This document shows positions 34,791 to 47,325 of a DNA stretch of 64,000 nt, in pieces (the stretch's first letter is position 1; every line of letters starts with the position of its first letter). A program made the translations under genes and the position numbers. The stretch comes from Prorocentrum cordatum. Its lineage: Eukaryota; Sar; Dinophyceae; Prorocentrales; Prorocentraceae. The DNA lies in the NCBI GenBank assembly GCA_963575745.1, contig CAUYUJ010001458.1:35001-99000 (forward strand). Direction: 5' to 3'. The notes beneath the pieces are model-generated. The model was not told where the DNA came from. It was given only the letters and a program-made list of their open reading frames with translations, and ran no database searches.

Positions 34791-35499
34791 GGCACCCGGG
34801 CACACGGGCGGGCCGCGGGAATCGGTGACAAACCCCACCTAACCATGTGAATCCTCTTGTAGGCAAGCTCTGATTGGGGAATACTATTTTCACATTCGCG
34901 CCGCACACATTCGTAGTACAAAATATCATAGCTTTACGGATGGAAGGCGACTCTTTTTCAAAATGTGGTTCTCGCAGTAGCGCCGCGCACTTTCATTTTA
35001 AGAGTTTGCAGCAATTTCAGGGATTTTCGTGTGAACGTCCCAGAAAAGGTGTTTTGGCACGATGTTGGATTGAGGGCGCAACACTTGCGTTGATCCGTTG
35101 CGTTGAAGTCTGAGGAAGGGCGTTCTGGCACGACTCAGGGTCGTCAAGACGCAGCAGTGACGGTGGCTCGTAGCGTTGAAGTCCCAGGACTGGTGTTCTG
35201 GCACTGTTCAGGATTTTCAAAGGATTGTTTTTCAACGGGGCACTTCCTTCAGTGAAAATGAATTATAGTAATTCTTGTAGGGGCCTGTGAAGAGGGAGCC
35301 TGGAGGATTTATTGAAACATCGTTGATGAATTTTGGGTTTGCACTAGTCATCCTCCTCCCTCTCTCTCCCATTGCCCCCCTCCGCCTCCTCCTCCTCACA
35401 TCCTCTTTCTCTCGCTCTCTTCCGCTTCCTTTCTTTGGGGGATATGAGTCCAAGAAGTCTGGCTGACTGCATTGGAGTCTGGGTTGACGAGAGTCGAGG

Positions 35500-35814
35500 T
35501 TCGAATGTCTTGTCCCACACCTTGGACCCTGTTTCGGGCACTGGTGCCGTCAGGGATCGATCCGCGGGATGAAGGACTGGCCAGGATGAGCCTCGAGAGG
35601 GGTCCAGGGACCAATTGTGGGCGCATTCTGGAGGATCGGAATGCTCGAGGATGGACCTGCTCGAGGGTCGAGCTGTTCGAGAGTCAAACTGTTCGAGGCT
35701 GGCGGCCTCGAGGGCCGATGTTTTTTGTTGGGGGGGACCCTCGGAGGCCCTCCGAGGGCGCCCGGCGTTGGAGGTCTACGCGCCGCAGGGTTGCCAAGGC
35801 ACGCGCCAGCCGCG
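35500..35814. other. Intergenic, no gene seen
   Basis: Complex GC-rich DNA with CTCGAG-containing words (TCGAGGGTCGAGCTGTTCGA). No exon is supported. Confidence 0.45.
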
Positions 35815-35995
35815 GCCGCCCGCGCGTGCGCCTTGCGCGCGAGCGCGCGCAAGACGCGCTGCTCGTCTGCGCCCGCGCACGTTCGCGCGCGCGCGCAGGC
35901 AGCCGCGCGTGCGCGCGCGTGCGCGCGCGTGCGCGCGTGCTCGCAGGCAGCCGAGCAGCGCGCGGCGCGCGTTCGCGCGCAAGGGCGCGCGCGAA
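35815..35995. repeat. Alternating CG/TG tract with Z-DNA potential
   Basis: Long purine-pyrimidine alternation such as GCGCGTGCGCGCGCGTGCGC across about 180 bp. Confidence 0.8.
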
Positions 35996-36769
35996 GTGGC
36001 GCACCCCGCAGGATCGCCATCCATATCTTGGGGAGGTCCAGCCTCCACACTTGGAGGCACAGAGCGACCCGAAGGAAGGACGAAAGCTTGAGAATGGAGG
36101 TCGGACCTCCATCCCCAGACATGCGATGTCTTGATTTGTTTCGTTCGTTTCTGTTTTCCCTGCGCGGCCCCCTGAAGCCCCGAGCTCTTCCCCAGGGCCG
36201 GTTGTTCATCCCGAGTCGTTTGTTTTTTGACGGCTGGGCCTTCCTCCCTCCCCCCGCCCCGTCTCTTGCCTCCTATTTCCTCCCTTCTCCTTTATTATTC
36301 CTCCTTCCTTCTTCCTCCTTTCTCCTTCCTCCTCCCTCGTAGTTCCTTCTCCCTCCATTCTTCTTCCTCCCTCTTCCCTCCTCCTTCATCCTTCCTCCCC
36401 CCCTGCGTCCATGCGAACAGAACGATGGATCCTTATTAGTTTGGACATCCCCAGACGGCCCTGATGCCGAGCGAGGGGCCCCCGGAGGCCGAAAACGGCT
36501 CGAAGCCGCCCAGCGTGTTTTTTCTTCCTTGCGCGATGATGTCTGGGTCTTGAACGTTCTCGATGGCACCGTGTCGCTGCATTCCGCGTTTCCGAAGACA
36601 GGCGTGCCTGATCGACAGACCCTTGCATGCGGAGTCTCGGAAGCGAGGTGGCTGCCTGGGGCACTCCTTGCCGCATGACCCTGCGTCTGACCATGGTAAC
36701 CATATCGCGTGCACGAGCAGTGGCTCGCCAGCCTCGGCAAAAAGCACAGTGCTGAACGCTCTTGACCCT

Positions 36770-36955
36770 CTGGGGCCTTCGGCGGAGCTCCCTGTGGGGC
36801 CACGACTCGCTGCACGGGGTGCGCGGAAGCCGTGGACATGCGCAGGGCGGAGGCAGGGAGGCAGGGCGGGAGGGGAGGGAACGCGGGGCGCTGCCTCTTT
36901 CAAACGGGGACCCAACACCACAGGACGGTTGGGGAAAAGGCAGAAAGTGCGGAAC
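36770..36955. repeat. Lone unit related to the 10.6-kb minisatellite
   Basis: CTGGGGCCTTCGGCGGAGCT, a GTGGACATGCGCAGGGCGG stretch and AACGGGGACCCAACACCACA match reversed pieces at 10520-10640. It abuts a TCC array. Confidence 0.6.
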
Positions 36956-37140
36956 GCTCCTCCTCCTCCTCCTCCTCCTGCTCCTGCTCCTGCTCCTGCT
37001 CTTCTCTCTCTTCTCCTCCTCCTCCTGCTCCTCCTCCTCCTCCTCCTCCTCCTCCTTCTCCTCCTCCTCCTCCTCCTCCTCCTCCTCCTCCTCCTCCTCC
37101 TCCTCCTCCTCCTCCTCCTCCTCCCTCCCCCTCCTCCTCC
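36956..37140. repeat. TCC microsatellite
   Basis: (TCC)n with CTGCTCC interruptions. Confidence 0.95.
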
Positions 37141-37509
37141 TCTTGTTGGGACAGAGCATGGGGCCTTGCGGCGCCGGCCGCGCCTGCGGGCACGTCGTGG
37201 GGCGGCCAGCCGGGCCGCGGGCCTTCGCCCGCCTCTGAAGAGCGCGCTGGCGGGCGGCCGCTCGCCGAAGCGGGACGCCAGCTCCGAGCCGGGCAGTCCG
37301 GGCAGCTCGGCGGTGCGCAGCAGCTCAGGCCTCGCCCTCAGGGGCGGGAAGAGGTACCCAGAAATTACCCCTCCCCTCCCCTCGTTTCCCCCTTTTTGGG
37401 GTCCTCCTGGCTGGGCCTCTGTCGTCGCCACCCCTCGAAGTTCTGGTCCGAGCGCACCCCAGGAGAGGTCCGGGGAGCGGTGGTATCGGTGCCCTTCTGG
37501 TTTCCCCTC

Positions 37510-37684
37510 GCCGAGGCATCGCGACGGCGACGACGGCGACGACGACGGCGACGGCGGCGGCGGCGGAGGCGACGACGAGGACGACGACGAGGGCGGCGAC
37601 GACGAGGACGGCGACGACGACGGCGGCTGCGGCGGCGGCGGAGGCGACGACGAGGACGACGACGACGACGACGAGGACGACGAG

Positions 37685-37734
<50 letters not shown>

Positions 37735-37738
37735 CACC
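37510..37738. repeat. GAC trinucleotide array
   Basis: (GAC)n with GGC and GAG variants. All frames are open only because of the repeat. Confidence 0.95.
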
Positions 37739-37759
37739 GTCGGGAGATGAGAAACCTTA

Positions 37760-38655
37760 AACGCGTGGGATCGACTTGCTTTCGGGGGGCTCTCAAAAAG
37801 TGCTCGCGTCGTGAACGAAAATCACGGCGGTCGTTTTTTGCCCATCGGCCTCTGGGGGCCCTCGCAGGGCCTCTGGACCTTCAAAAACGATTCGGGATAA
37901 GATGCTAACCCTGTGGAAAGGGTCGGGACCTTCGGGGACTGCGCATTAAAATAATCAAGATATCGCACGTCTCGGATTGCCCCCTGAGACCTGGGCGTTA
38001 TTATTTTTTTCACGCCAGGCGCGTTCCCATATTATCAGCATCATACCATCCTCGTCTCCATCATTTCCTTCATCCACCTCGGCAAGGAGTATTCCGTGAC
38101 ACAGCCAGTCTAGGTCATTTCGGGCGGGCGTTTTTCCCTCAGACGAATACGGGCCAGAGAAATTGTTAGCCTTGCTTGGTTGCGATGAGACTTGGCCGGG
38201 GAAAACACCATAAAACAAAAAGGGGGCATCACAGGACGATTCGGCCCGACAAATTGCCGCCGAAAGCTGGGGTCTAGGGCTCCAATCACGTTTTTTACGG
38301 TGCCGCAGTTTTTTCGTAACGTCGGATTCCAGGGCACACCGTGTGGTGGGTCAGTTGGGATTTGGGGTGGCCGCACGGTTTTGAGACCTGTGTCATCCTC
38401 CGAGGACGTCTCGGGCAATTGGAGCCTCTGAGGTCACAAAACATTGCGGTGACGGCCCGTGCGGTGAGGTCGTTGGGGTTTCCGAGGTCACTTCACGGTC
38501 TGTAGTCGCACTGTTTTGGGACCCTCATTGTATTCTGGAGGGCTTTCACCCCTCAATCCTGAGAGCTTGCTTTCCAAAGAAGCTGGGCTCCATATGCAGA
38601 ATCGAGGTTCGCCATCCTCCGGGCCCAGCGTCTTGACAAACCAGCGAGAGCGTTC
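37760..38655. repeat. Family C-like and other dispersed fragments
   Basis: AAAACGATTCGGGATAAG...CGCACGTCTCGG near 37870-37980 looks like a reversed C fragment. Two GTGAGGTCGTTGGGGTTTCC/GTGGGTCAGTTGGGATTTGG blocks lie at 38340 and 38465. No gene. Confidence 0.4.
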
Positions 38656-39125
38656 TTAACATGTTTCGGCGTTCTTGGGCCGTCTCCGCGTCACGTGGCA
38701 CGCCTTTTCTAATAGAATTGTATTTTTTTCTCTGGAGAGTCTCGGTGCACAGCATATTCTTCGAGGGAATTCAAGAAGTTCTCCTTTGATAAAGTCAGAT
38801 GATTTGCGTTTTCGTTTTACGCGGACAAATATTTGTTGTTGTTTTTTGTTTTGACGTCCTGGCCGTCTTTTCGTAATATAGTATGTGTTCATTTTCCGAA
38901 TATTTGCTCTATTCGTTGTAGTTCTATTGCAAAATTCAGCCCGCCATAATAATTCTGCACTGATTGCAAGACGATTCGCCGCCAACTTGTTATGGGGAGT
39001 TCTAACTGTTTTGGATTCGTTGTTTTGCATCGCCGCCGTTTTTCCGATACGTCAGTTACTGCTTACTTGTTTTATCCGCCGCCCGCTTATTTTCTGAAAT
39101 AGATTATCTTTTATGGTTTCCCGTG
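38655..39125. other. AT-rich island of unknown origin
   Basis: About 470 bp with far lower GC than all neighbours (e.g. ATATTTGTTGTTGTTTTTTG). A 124-codon frame on the - strand (38656-39030) is Lys/Arg/Asn-rich, with no motif I recognise. It may be a transferred or organellar fragment. Confidence 0.55.
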
Positions 39126-39142
39126 TGATGCATAAAAACTCA

Positions 39143-39262
39143 GAGGTCCGCGCGGATTCCTCGGATCGGCGCTGGACCACCCTTCCTGGCGCGCGGAGCG
39201 CGCTAGGGGCAGGGCCGGAGGCGTCGCCAGGGGGCCCCGGCGCCGTTCCGAGAAATCCGTGT
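39143..39262. mobile_element. Family G inverted-repeat element, copy 3
   Basis: GGTCCGCGCGGATTCCTCGG at the left, CCGAGAAATCCGTGTTGATT at the right, centre GGCGCGCGGAGCGCGC. Confidence 0.7.
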
Positions 39263-39710
39263 TGATTTCCGAGTTTCTGTGTCTATGCCATGATTTGTTC
39301 TCCGACAGAGCGATCCGCGGTGACGGCCATTTGCTCGAGCACGCCTCCAGAGGTGCAAGGAGGGTCAGAGACCCTCCCCCCCAAAAAGGTCCCTCGCCGA
39401 GTCCCAGGGATCCGATGCCGCGACTCCCCAAGCGGCTGGTCTGTGAGGGTCACGCGTGGGCGCTGGCCGAAATTCCGGCCCACTGGAAACGCAGAGGGGG
39501 GATGCCTTCGTCGGGATACTGGGGATTTTTGAGGGAGCGCGCCGATGTTCGCCCGCTCCGGGGCCCCGGCGAGGCCCCAGACCCTCGTGTTCCCCGCCTC
39601 GTGCCCTTGCGAACGCCGCCGACGTCGAGCCCGCGTGCGGTGTTTCTTCCAAGGCGAGGGCTGCTCCCCCCCTGGGTACGAACAAAATCGGAGGCCCGGG
39701 TTCTCACGTG

Positions 39711-39800
39711 TGATCTCTCGCATGGTCTCCCGCACGGTCTCCCGCACGGTCTCCCGCACGGTCTCCCGTAATGGCCTCCCGCGTGGTCTCCCGCGTGGCC
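39711..39800. repeat. 12-15-bp minisatellite
   Basis: Repeated GGTCTCCCGCAC and related GGCCTCCCGCGT words. Confidence 0.85.
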
Positions 39801-40570
39801 TCCTGGATTGCTTGCACGTGCTGTACAACTATGTATAGTGCTCTCCACTCGATTGTGCTCTCTATAGGTAGCCTCTAGTCTTCTCATGCGTTGTTTCGGG
39901 TCTTCTGCCGCAAGTTGTGTGATTTCTTATATGCGCGACCCCCTCAGTTCTCGACTGCTTCCCGCGGGGACCAGTCTTGCTCCCAGGGATCGTCTTGCTG
40001 ACGGTACCGGGCCCCAAGAACGGCCGCCAGGGAAAACAGCGAATGATCACTGATCTTCAGGACGCGTGTTGTTCGAACGCGTGTCAATCTTGTTCCTTTC
40101 CACCGATGAGGCAGCCCGTGTCGGCCCTCATGGCACCACACGCTCCGTGTGGAAGGTCTTCGGTGAACAGACGCTGGCGCTACAGTGCGCATGTCAAATA
40201 CTAAATCGGCCCGCCAGCAGGTGCCCCACTGAAATTTAGTATTCCCTGGTGGCCCCAAGGACCCGCAGGACATCTGGGGCACCTTCGGACTCTCAAGGAT
40301 CGATTAAGAATGTGCCCAAGATTTCTCACAGCACGGTTTTTTGTCGTATTTGCCCCCTGTATAGTGCATTTCCTGACGATCATCGAGAAATCCGCGCCCT
40401 GACTCGTTTGTCAAGACGCCCGCGGCCTGTGATATCCGATCTGCCCGCCCGCCACCGTGCACAGTATGGTGGCCATTCTGCTGGGGAGGTTCGCAAGCGT
40501 GAGACGTTCAATAACATGTGTACACTATGCTCCGGGTGAAGGCCAGGACCTCCAAGATGTGCGGCTTCCA
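39801..40570. other. Intergenic, no gene seen
   Basis: Non-repetitive mixed-composition DNA. No exon, RNA gene or element end could be supported. Confidence 0.45.
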
Positions 40571-40577
40571 CCAAGGC

Positions 40578-40637
40578 CAGTGTAGGAGGAAGAGGAGGAG
40601 GAGGAGGAGGAGGAGGAGGAGGAGGAGGAGGAGGAGG
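40578..40637. repeat. GGA microsatellite
   Basis: Pure (GGA)n. Confidence 0.95.
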
Positions 40638-40894
40638 AGCAGCAGAAGGCCAGGGTACTTCCGTGTGCAGAAGTGCGGCTTGCCACCAAGGCCAGGGGCG
40701 GCTGGACGGGTCGCCGTTCGGCGCCATCAGCGCTTCCGACCTGGCCCTCGAGGCGCGGACACTTGGCCACCGCAGCACGTCGTCGACGACGCCGCCGCCC
40801 GCGCCGCCGCCGGCGCGGCCGCCGACGCGCATGCCGTTGGCGCCGACGCAGACGGAGACGCCGCTGACGCCGCCGCAGACGATGCCCAAGCTCA

Positions 40895-42205
40895 CGACGA
40901 CGCCGACGACACCGCGGTCGACGACGACGACAAAAACGTCGACGTCGCCGACCACGACGACGACACCGACGACTGCGACGACGACGGCGACGACGCCGAC
41001 GACTGCGACGACGACGACTACGACGACGACTACGACGACGACGACGACTGCGACGACGACGACTACGACGACGACTACGACGACGACGACGACGACGACT
41101 ACGACGACGAAGACGACAACGACGACGAATACGACGACGACGATGGTGACGACGACGAAGACGACAGCGACGATGACGAAAGCGACGGCCACGACGACGA
41201 CGAAGGCGACACCGACGACGACGAACATGGCGACCACGACGACGCCGACTACGACGACGAAGACGACAACGACGACGACGACGACGACGGTGACAACGAC
41301 GAAGACGACAGCGACAATGATGAAAGCGACGGCCACGACGACGACAAAGGCGACACCGACGACGACAAACATGGCGACCACGACGACGACGACGAAGACG
41401 ACGACGACGTCGACGACGACGACGACTACGACGACTTCGGCGGCGACGACGACGACAACGACGACGACCACGACAACGACGACGACGGCAACGAAGACGA
41501 CAACGACGACGAAGACGACGACGATGGCAGCGGCGCTGTCGGCGGTGACGACGACGACCACGACCTCGACAACGAAGACGACGGAGACGACAACGACGAA
41601 AACGACGTCCACGACGACGAAGACGAGAACAACGACGACGACGACGATGAAAACGACGACGGCGGCGGCGGCGGCGACGCCGATGACGACGGCGAAGACG
41701 ACAACGACGAGGGCGGTGGCCTTGGCGACCACCACTACGACAACAAAGGCGACGACGAACACGACGACGAAGACGACAACAACGACGACAACGAAAACGA
41801 AAACGACGACGACGAAAAAGACGACGACGACGACCATGGCGACGGACGCTAACGACGGCTACGACAACGACGACGACGACCATGACGATGGCGGTGGCTT
41901 TGGCGGCGACGACAAAGAGACGACCAAGACGACAAAGACGACCGCGACAACGACGACGACGAAGACGACGACGATGACGGCGACGACGACGGCGGTGGCG
42001 GCGTTGGTGGCGACGATGACGACCACGACGACGAAGACATCGACGACGACGAAGAAACGACGACGACGAGGAACACGACGACAACTACGACAACCACGAC
42101 TGCGACGAAGACAACGACGACGACGACCGCGACGGAGACGACGAAATTGCGACGACGACGAGGAAAACAACGACAACGACGACAATGGCGACGGCGATGA
42201 AGACG

Positions 42206-42240
<35 letters not shown>

Positions 42241-43280
42241 TACGACGACGACGACGATGACGACGACGACGACGACGGCGGCGGCTGCGGCGGTGGGGGC
42301 GGCGTCCGTGGCGACGACGACGACGACGACGACGACCGCGACGAAGACGACAAAGACAACGGCAACGACGACCACGTCGACGAAAAAGACAACAACGACG
42401 ACGACGAAGACGACGACGACGACGACGTTGACGGCGACGAGGACGACGACGACGTCGGTGGCGTTGGCGGTGACGAAAGCGACGACGACTACGACGACGA
42501 TGACGACGGCGGCGGCGATGACGCCGATGGCGGCGACGAACACGAAGACGACGGTGGCGATGACGACGACAACGACGACGACAAGACGACAACGACGAGG
42601 ACGACGACAGCCAAGACGACGGCGACGACGACCACGACGACGGCGACGGTGACGACGACGGCGGCGGCGGCGTTGTCGGCGACGACGACGACGACGAAGA
42701 CGGCAACGACGATTACGAAAACATCGACGAAAATAATGACGACAACGAAGACGACAACGATGACGACAATGACGACGGCGACGACGACCACGACGATGGC
42801 GGCGACGACGACGACGACGACGACGACTACGGCTGTGGTGGCGGCGATCGTGGCGACGACGACGACGACGACGACGGCGATGACGACGACAACGACGACG
42901 AAGACGGAGACGATAATGATGACGACGACGACGACGACTACGACGACGACGACGACGACGACAAAAATGACGACCACGTCGATGTCGACGACGACGACGA
43001 CGAAGACAACGCCATCGACAACTACGACGACGACGACGACGACGACTGCGGCGGCGGCGGCTAGCGGCGACGACGTCGACGACGACGACGACAACGACGA
43101 CGACGACCGCGACGAAGACGGCAACGACGACCACGAAAACGACCACCACGACGACGACGACGACGGCGACGACGACGAATTTGACGACGAAGAAGACGGT
43201 GACGACGACGGCGACGGCGGCGACGACGACGATGGCGGCAGCAGAGTTGGCGGCGGCGACGACGACAAGGACGACGACGA

Positions 43281-43340
<60 letters not shown>

Positions 43341-43345
43341 CGAGG
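40895..43345. repeat. GAC array, 2.45 kb
   Basis: (GAC)n with GGC, GCC, AAC, GAA and CAC variants. Long open frames on both strands (up to 986 codons) are artefacts of a trinucleotide repeat without stop codons. The right end reads GACGGCGAGGGGCCG. Confidence 0.95.
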
Positions 43346-43439
43346 GGCCGTCCTTGCGGCCTCCCAGTGGCGCGAGGATGAGTCGGCCGGTTGCGCAGCT
43401 CACCCCGTCGTCTTGGGCATGGAGGGCGGCGCTTCTCAG

Positions 43440-43625
43440 GGTTGGCCGCGACGGGTGCGACCGCGCCGACGTTGGCGCGCAGGGCGCGCGTGTAAGCCCT
43501 CTCACTTCCGCAGCGTGCCGCGCTGTCGGCCCACGCACGCCGCGGCGTCCCGGTCGCGGTGCCGTCTCGCGCAGGACCCGCTTCTGTGTGTCGCCCTGGT
43601 GGGGCCTGGGGCTCGGGTCGTGACT
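43440..43625. mobile_element. Family F element, copy 3
   Basis: GCGCGCAGGGCGCGCGTGTAAG...GCCGTCTCGCGCAGGACCCG, ending near TGTGTCGCCCTGG. The right end is diverged. Confidence 0.65.
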
Positions 43626-43653
43626 TTTCGCCTCGCTCCAGCCCTGTCGTTGA

Positions 43654-43811
43654 GTCGGGCCCGTCCCCCACACAGGAGGAAAATTCAGAAATAGTCAAAA
43701 AAAAAGTCTGGGGACGATTTTTGACTATTTCTGCCCATTGCGGGGGCATTTTTGGAGTATGTTCTATTCCTCGCCCCGAACCCCTCTCCCTGTCGGGGGG
43801 ACACGCCCGAC
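43654..43811. mobile_element. Family A TIR element, copy 7
   Basis: GTCGGGCCCGTCCCCCACAC at the left, GTCGGGGGGACACGCCCGAC at the right, AT-rich core. Confidence 0.9.
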
Positions 43812-44149
43812 TCCGCTCTGTCGCAACGTCGGGTCTCGGGGGGGGAGCGCACCCTGTGGGGCTCGGGCTTGCCAGAACGAGCCCCGCGCGCGGTGTGCCG
43901 AGCTGGCCTCCTGCACAAGCCATGGCCGCTTCGTCTTCGTTCTCTCCGGTAGCAGGTCCTGGGAGCCCGGTACGGTGGAGGTTTTCGTTAAGGAATGCGC
44001 CCAGGGGGCTTCAGACCCTGGGGGATTCTTTATCTGATGAGGGCGGCGGTGCTATCCAATCCACGATTTGAGTTCCACCAGTTTCCAGACCCTGGATTCC
44101 TTATCCAATGGTTCCTTATCCAATCCCTCACCGTATACCCTCTTAATTC

Positions 44150-44310
44150 CGTCTTTAGCGTCGACTAGCGTCAATTAGCATGTGGGAGTCGGTGAGATAG
44201 CGCCGACTTAGCGTCGATTGAGCGTCGACTTAGCGTCGATTTGGCGTCGATTAGCGTCGACTTGGCGTCGACTAGCGTCGATTCGCGGGAGCCAGCAAGA
44301 TGGTACAGGA
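44150..44310 (+). repeat. AGCGTCGATT short-period repeat, copy 2
   Basis: TTAGCGTCGATTGAGCGTCG units ending CAGCAAGATGGTACAGGAGG, as at 2710-2865. Confidence 0.75.
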
Positions 44311-45233
44311 GGCCCCCATGAGTTGCCGCAGAAGTTTCTCTCTGCCGCCCGGGCGACCTGGAAGCATCATTTTTGTTAGTTTGGGGGGGGGCGCCCTTCC
44401 CGTCCCGGAGGCCTTCCGGGTCCTTGTGTCGGAGGACCTCAGTGGACCAGTTGGCGGGGCCAGCCTCTCGTGGACCAGTTGGCGGGGCCAGCCTCTCGGC
44501 CCTGGATCGCAGGGCCACGGGAAGCAGAACAGGTGAACGGTGCAAGCCGGGACGCTCTGCCATGCCATACCCTGTGGGAGGAGACGGAGACTGGAGGGTG
44601 TCTCGACCCACGGCCGCAGTCGCCCTGGGTGCGCCACTGCCCTGGTCTGTGACGAGAGATCAGCTCAACCGCTGCATGCAGCACAGTCCATGCAGCGAGA
44701 ATGCGCTGGACTCGATCTTGACTTCTTGCTTGACTTTTTCGTGTGTTCTCCCGAGAGGCGGTTTCACCTGTGTTCCCAACTCGAGACGCAAGTTTCGAGG
44801 ATCTGGCTCCTGGGGGCCCTCTGACTGGCCACCCACGTCTAAAGGTCTGTCGAGGTCCCCGTCAGCGGGGCCCCGGGGATGGCCCGGCCATGCGCAGAGG
44901 GGGTGGACGGGGCAGGGGGGAGGGCTTCTTAGAAGCGCCCTTGCAGCATGCTCCTCGGAGAAGGCGCGGGCCCATGTGTAGATGTAAGGCCAGCGCCTTC
45001 TGAGAAGCAACCTCCTCCTGAGAGGCCTTCCCCCCTCCCTCTGCCCCCTTTCGGGCGACGAGATCTATACGCATCCACGGCCCCCCGACCGCGCCTTAGC
45101 CTGGACCCAGGAGCTGCGTATACGCCCTCGTGGCCGAGCCAGGATGGGCGTGGCGCACACGCCGCTGCTGGGCTCAGGATGCGCCTGGACAGGGAGCAGC
45201 GGATGTGCATGGATCTCGTCGCCCTGGCCGTAA

Positions 45234-45383
45234 GTCGGGCCTGTCCCTCTGCAGGGGGAATATTCAAAAATAGTGAAAAAAAAATTAGAGGACGATTTGT
45301 CCAATTTTGGAGTATTTAGGGGGTATTTTCTGAGTATGTTTTATTGTTCGCCCCAACTCCCCCTGTAGGGGGACACGCCCGAC
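45234..45383. mobile_element. Family A TIR element, copy 8
   Basis: GTAA|GTCGGGCCTGTCCCTC at the left and GGGGGACACGCCCGAC|TTAA at the right. Confidence 0.93.
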
Positions 45384-45458
45384 TTAACCCTAGCCCTTGT
45401 GCGCGCCGCCAACTCCTGGTGGCCAAGCCAGGGTACAGACTTCGTCGCCCTGCTCCGA

Positions 45459-45625
45459 GTTTCTTGATGAGCGTCGGGAGGCGTCGCCTCCGCCGACAAC
45501 CCTACATCGACCCCCGTTGCGGGCAGCCACCGCGCGCGGAAGGCGCTCCGACCCCCGTCGCGGCGCGACGACGAGGCAAGGTTGACCCCCGTCGGGGGGG
45601 CCCCCCCGCTCATTAAGAAACCCAG
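45459..45625 (-). repeat. Family Z repeat, reverse copy
   Basis: GGCGTCGCCTCCGCCGACAA...GACCCCCGTCGCGGCGCGAC, the reverse complement of 50955-51125. Confidence 0.8.
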
Positions 45626-46015
45626 AGTGGCCGAGAGTTTCCAGAAAGCTACTCCCGGAAGCTTCCGAGCATTACGACTGCTCCCCAAGAGTCTCCGAGG
45701 GCACCCCCGAGGGCAGGGAGCACCTCCAGAGAAGCCCCGGGCCCCCGACGTCGTCCTGGACCTCCGCAGGGACCCCTTGCTCGAGACCTCCGAAAGAGTG
45801 CGTTCTGAAGTCGTTTGGAGGGGGGGGTTGGAACCGGACCCCCCCCCCCTTGGATGGAGGGGGGGGGTTCGACCCCCCCCCCTACTTCTCTTCTCTCCCT
45901 CTCCTTAGGCCGGCGCCTGCGTCGGCGGCGGCCGGCGGCGGCGGCGGGGACGACGATTTGCTTTTCTGGGCCGGCGCCCGCGCCTGCGGCGGCGGGCGGC
46001 GGCGACGAGGAGCGT
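45626..46015. other. Intergenic, no gene seen
   Basis: GC-rich DNA with poly-C tracts near 45840-45880. Confidence 0.45.
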
Positions 46016-46019
46016 CGAC

Positions 46020-46628
46020 GAGGACGACGGTGGTGGTTGTGGTGGGTTGTGGTGGTGGTGGTAATAACAGTGGTGGTGGTAGTGGTGGTGGTGGTGGTGT
46101 GGCGGTTTGCTGTGTTGTTGGTGGTGGTTGTGGTGGTGGTGGTCGTGGTGGTGATGGTGGTTTGGTGGTGATGTGGTGGTGGTTTGGTGGTGGTGGTGGT
46201 GGTGGTGGCGGCGGTGGGTTCTGGTGGTGGTGGTTGTGGTGGTGGTGGTGGTTTGGTGGTGGTGTGGTGGTGATTCGTGGTGGTGGTGCTGGTGGTGGTG
46301 GGTTGTGGTGGTGGCGGTGGTTTGTGGAGGTGGTGCTGGTGGTGGTGGTGGTGGTGGCGGTGGTGGTGGTGGTATGGTGGTTTGTGGTGGTGGTGGGTTG
46401 TGCTGCTGGTAGTGATGGTGGTTTTGGCGGCGGTGGTGGTAGTGGAGGTGGGTTTTTGTGGCGGTGGTGGTGATGGTGAGATGTGGTGGTGGTGGTGGTG
46501 GTGGTGGTGGTGGTGGTGGTGGCTGTGGTGGTGGTGTTGGTTGTGTGGTGGGTTGGTGGTGGTGGTGCTGGTGGGTTGAGGCGGTGGTGATGGTGGCAGT
46601 GGTGGTGGTGGTGGTAGTGGTGGTAATC
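46020..46628. repeat. GGT array
   Basis: About 600 bp of (GGT)n with TTT, GTG and GGC variants. Confidence 0.95.
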
Positions 46629-46846
46629 GTCGCTGCGTCCCCGCCGTCGGGTTGAAGCCCCTCGCCTCCCCCCCCTGGGCTGCCTCTGGTCATAGTCGCT
46701 GCGTCCCCACCGTCGGCGCTGCTGGCGGCCGCCAGCGCCGGCGCTGGCGCCGGCGCCGAGGGCAAGGCAAGCGCCCGTGAAACGCGCTCTCTCAGACCTG
46801 GAGGCTCGGACCCTCTCCAGGAGCGCTGCCGCGAGAATCAAGCATT

Positions 46847-47037
46847 CCCAGACATCCGGCTGCTCCATTTTTTTCCGATGCCTGTTTCCCGGAGGTCCAG
46901 ACCACTTCCCTATATAGACCAGTTTTTCGTCCTGAGTGGTTTTTTGACGCTCTTGAAGCCCGGCGAGGGCCCCTGGAGGCCGAAAATTATTGCCAAATTC
47001 CCGCCGCTCCAATTTTTGGGAGCGTCGGATCTCTGGG
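46847..47037. mobile_element. Family C TIR element, copy 2
   Basis: CCCAGACATCCGGCTGCTCC at the left, GGGAGCGTCGGATCTCTGGG at the right. The interior shares CCGGCGAGGGCCCCTGGAGG with copy 1. Confidence 0.8.
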
Positions 47038-47194
47038 CTATATGAGCCCGGGGTGCCCCTTGCGCGCGCCGCCGACCCCTGACGGCCAGGCCAGGGCCAG
47101 TGCCGGCCTGGTGCGTTTTCCCCGGCCCGCGGGGCGCCCCCCAGCCGCGGCCCCTGAGGCCAGGGCCTGCCCCTCCCCCCGAAGGGCTGAGCAA

Positions 47195-47230
47195 TCGTCG
47201 TCGTCGTCGTCGTCGTTTGCCGCCGTCGTT

Positions 47231-47325
<95 letters not shown>

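Larger units (their letters stand above)
29935..35345. mobile_element. Foldback-like element with long inverted arms of tandem subrepeats
   Basis: The left arm (29935 to about 30715) reads the same as the reverse complement of the right arm (about 33700-35345). Shared blocks include GTGCCCCGTTG, GTGCCAGAACACC, a CGTCTTG-CGACCCTGA-TCGTGCCAGAACGC stretch, and 80-90 bp subrepeats with GGCGCTA-GGCGAGAGCCACATTTTGAAA and CGCCCTCCATCCGTGAA. GGA/TCC tracts also mirror each other. The right arm is longer because of a TATAGGGC array. Inside lie S and Y elements. No protein is encoded. Confidence 0.85.

Noticed and set aside
40663-43623. A 986-codon Thr-rich frame
   Set aside because: Same reason: a GAC array read in the ACG frame. 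Other frames are equally long.
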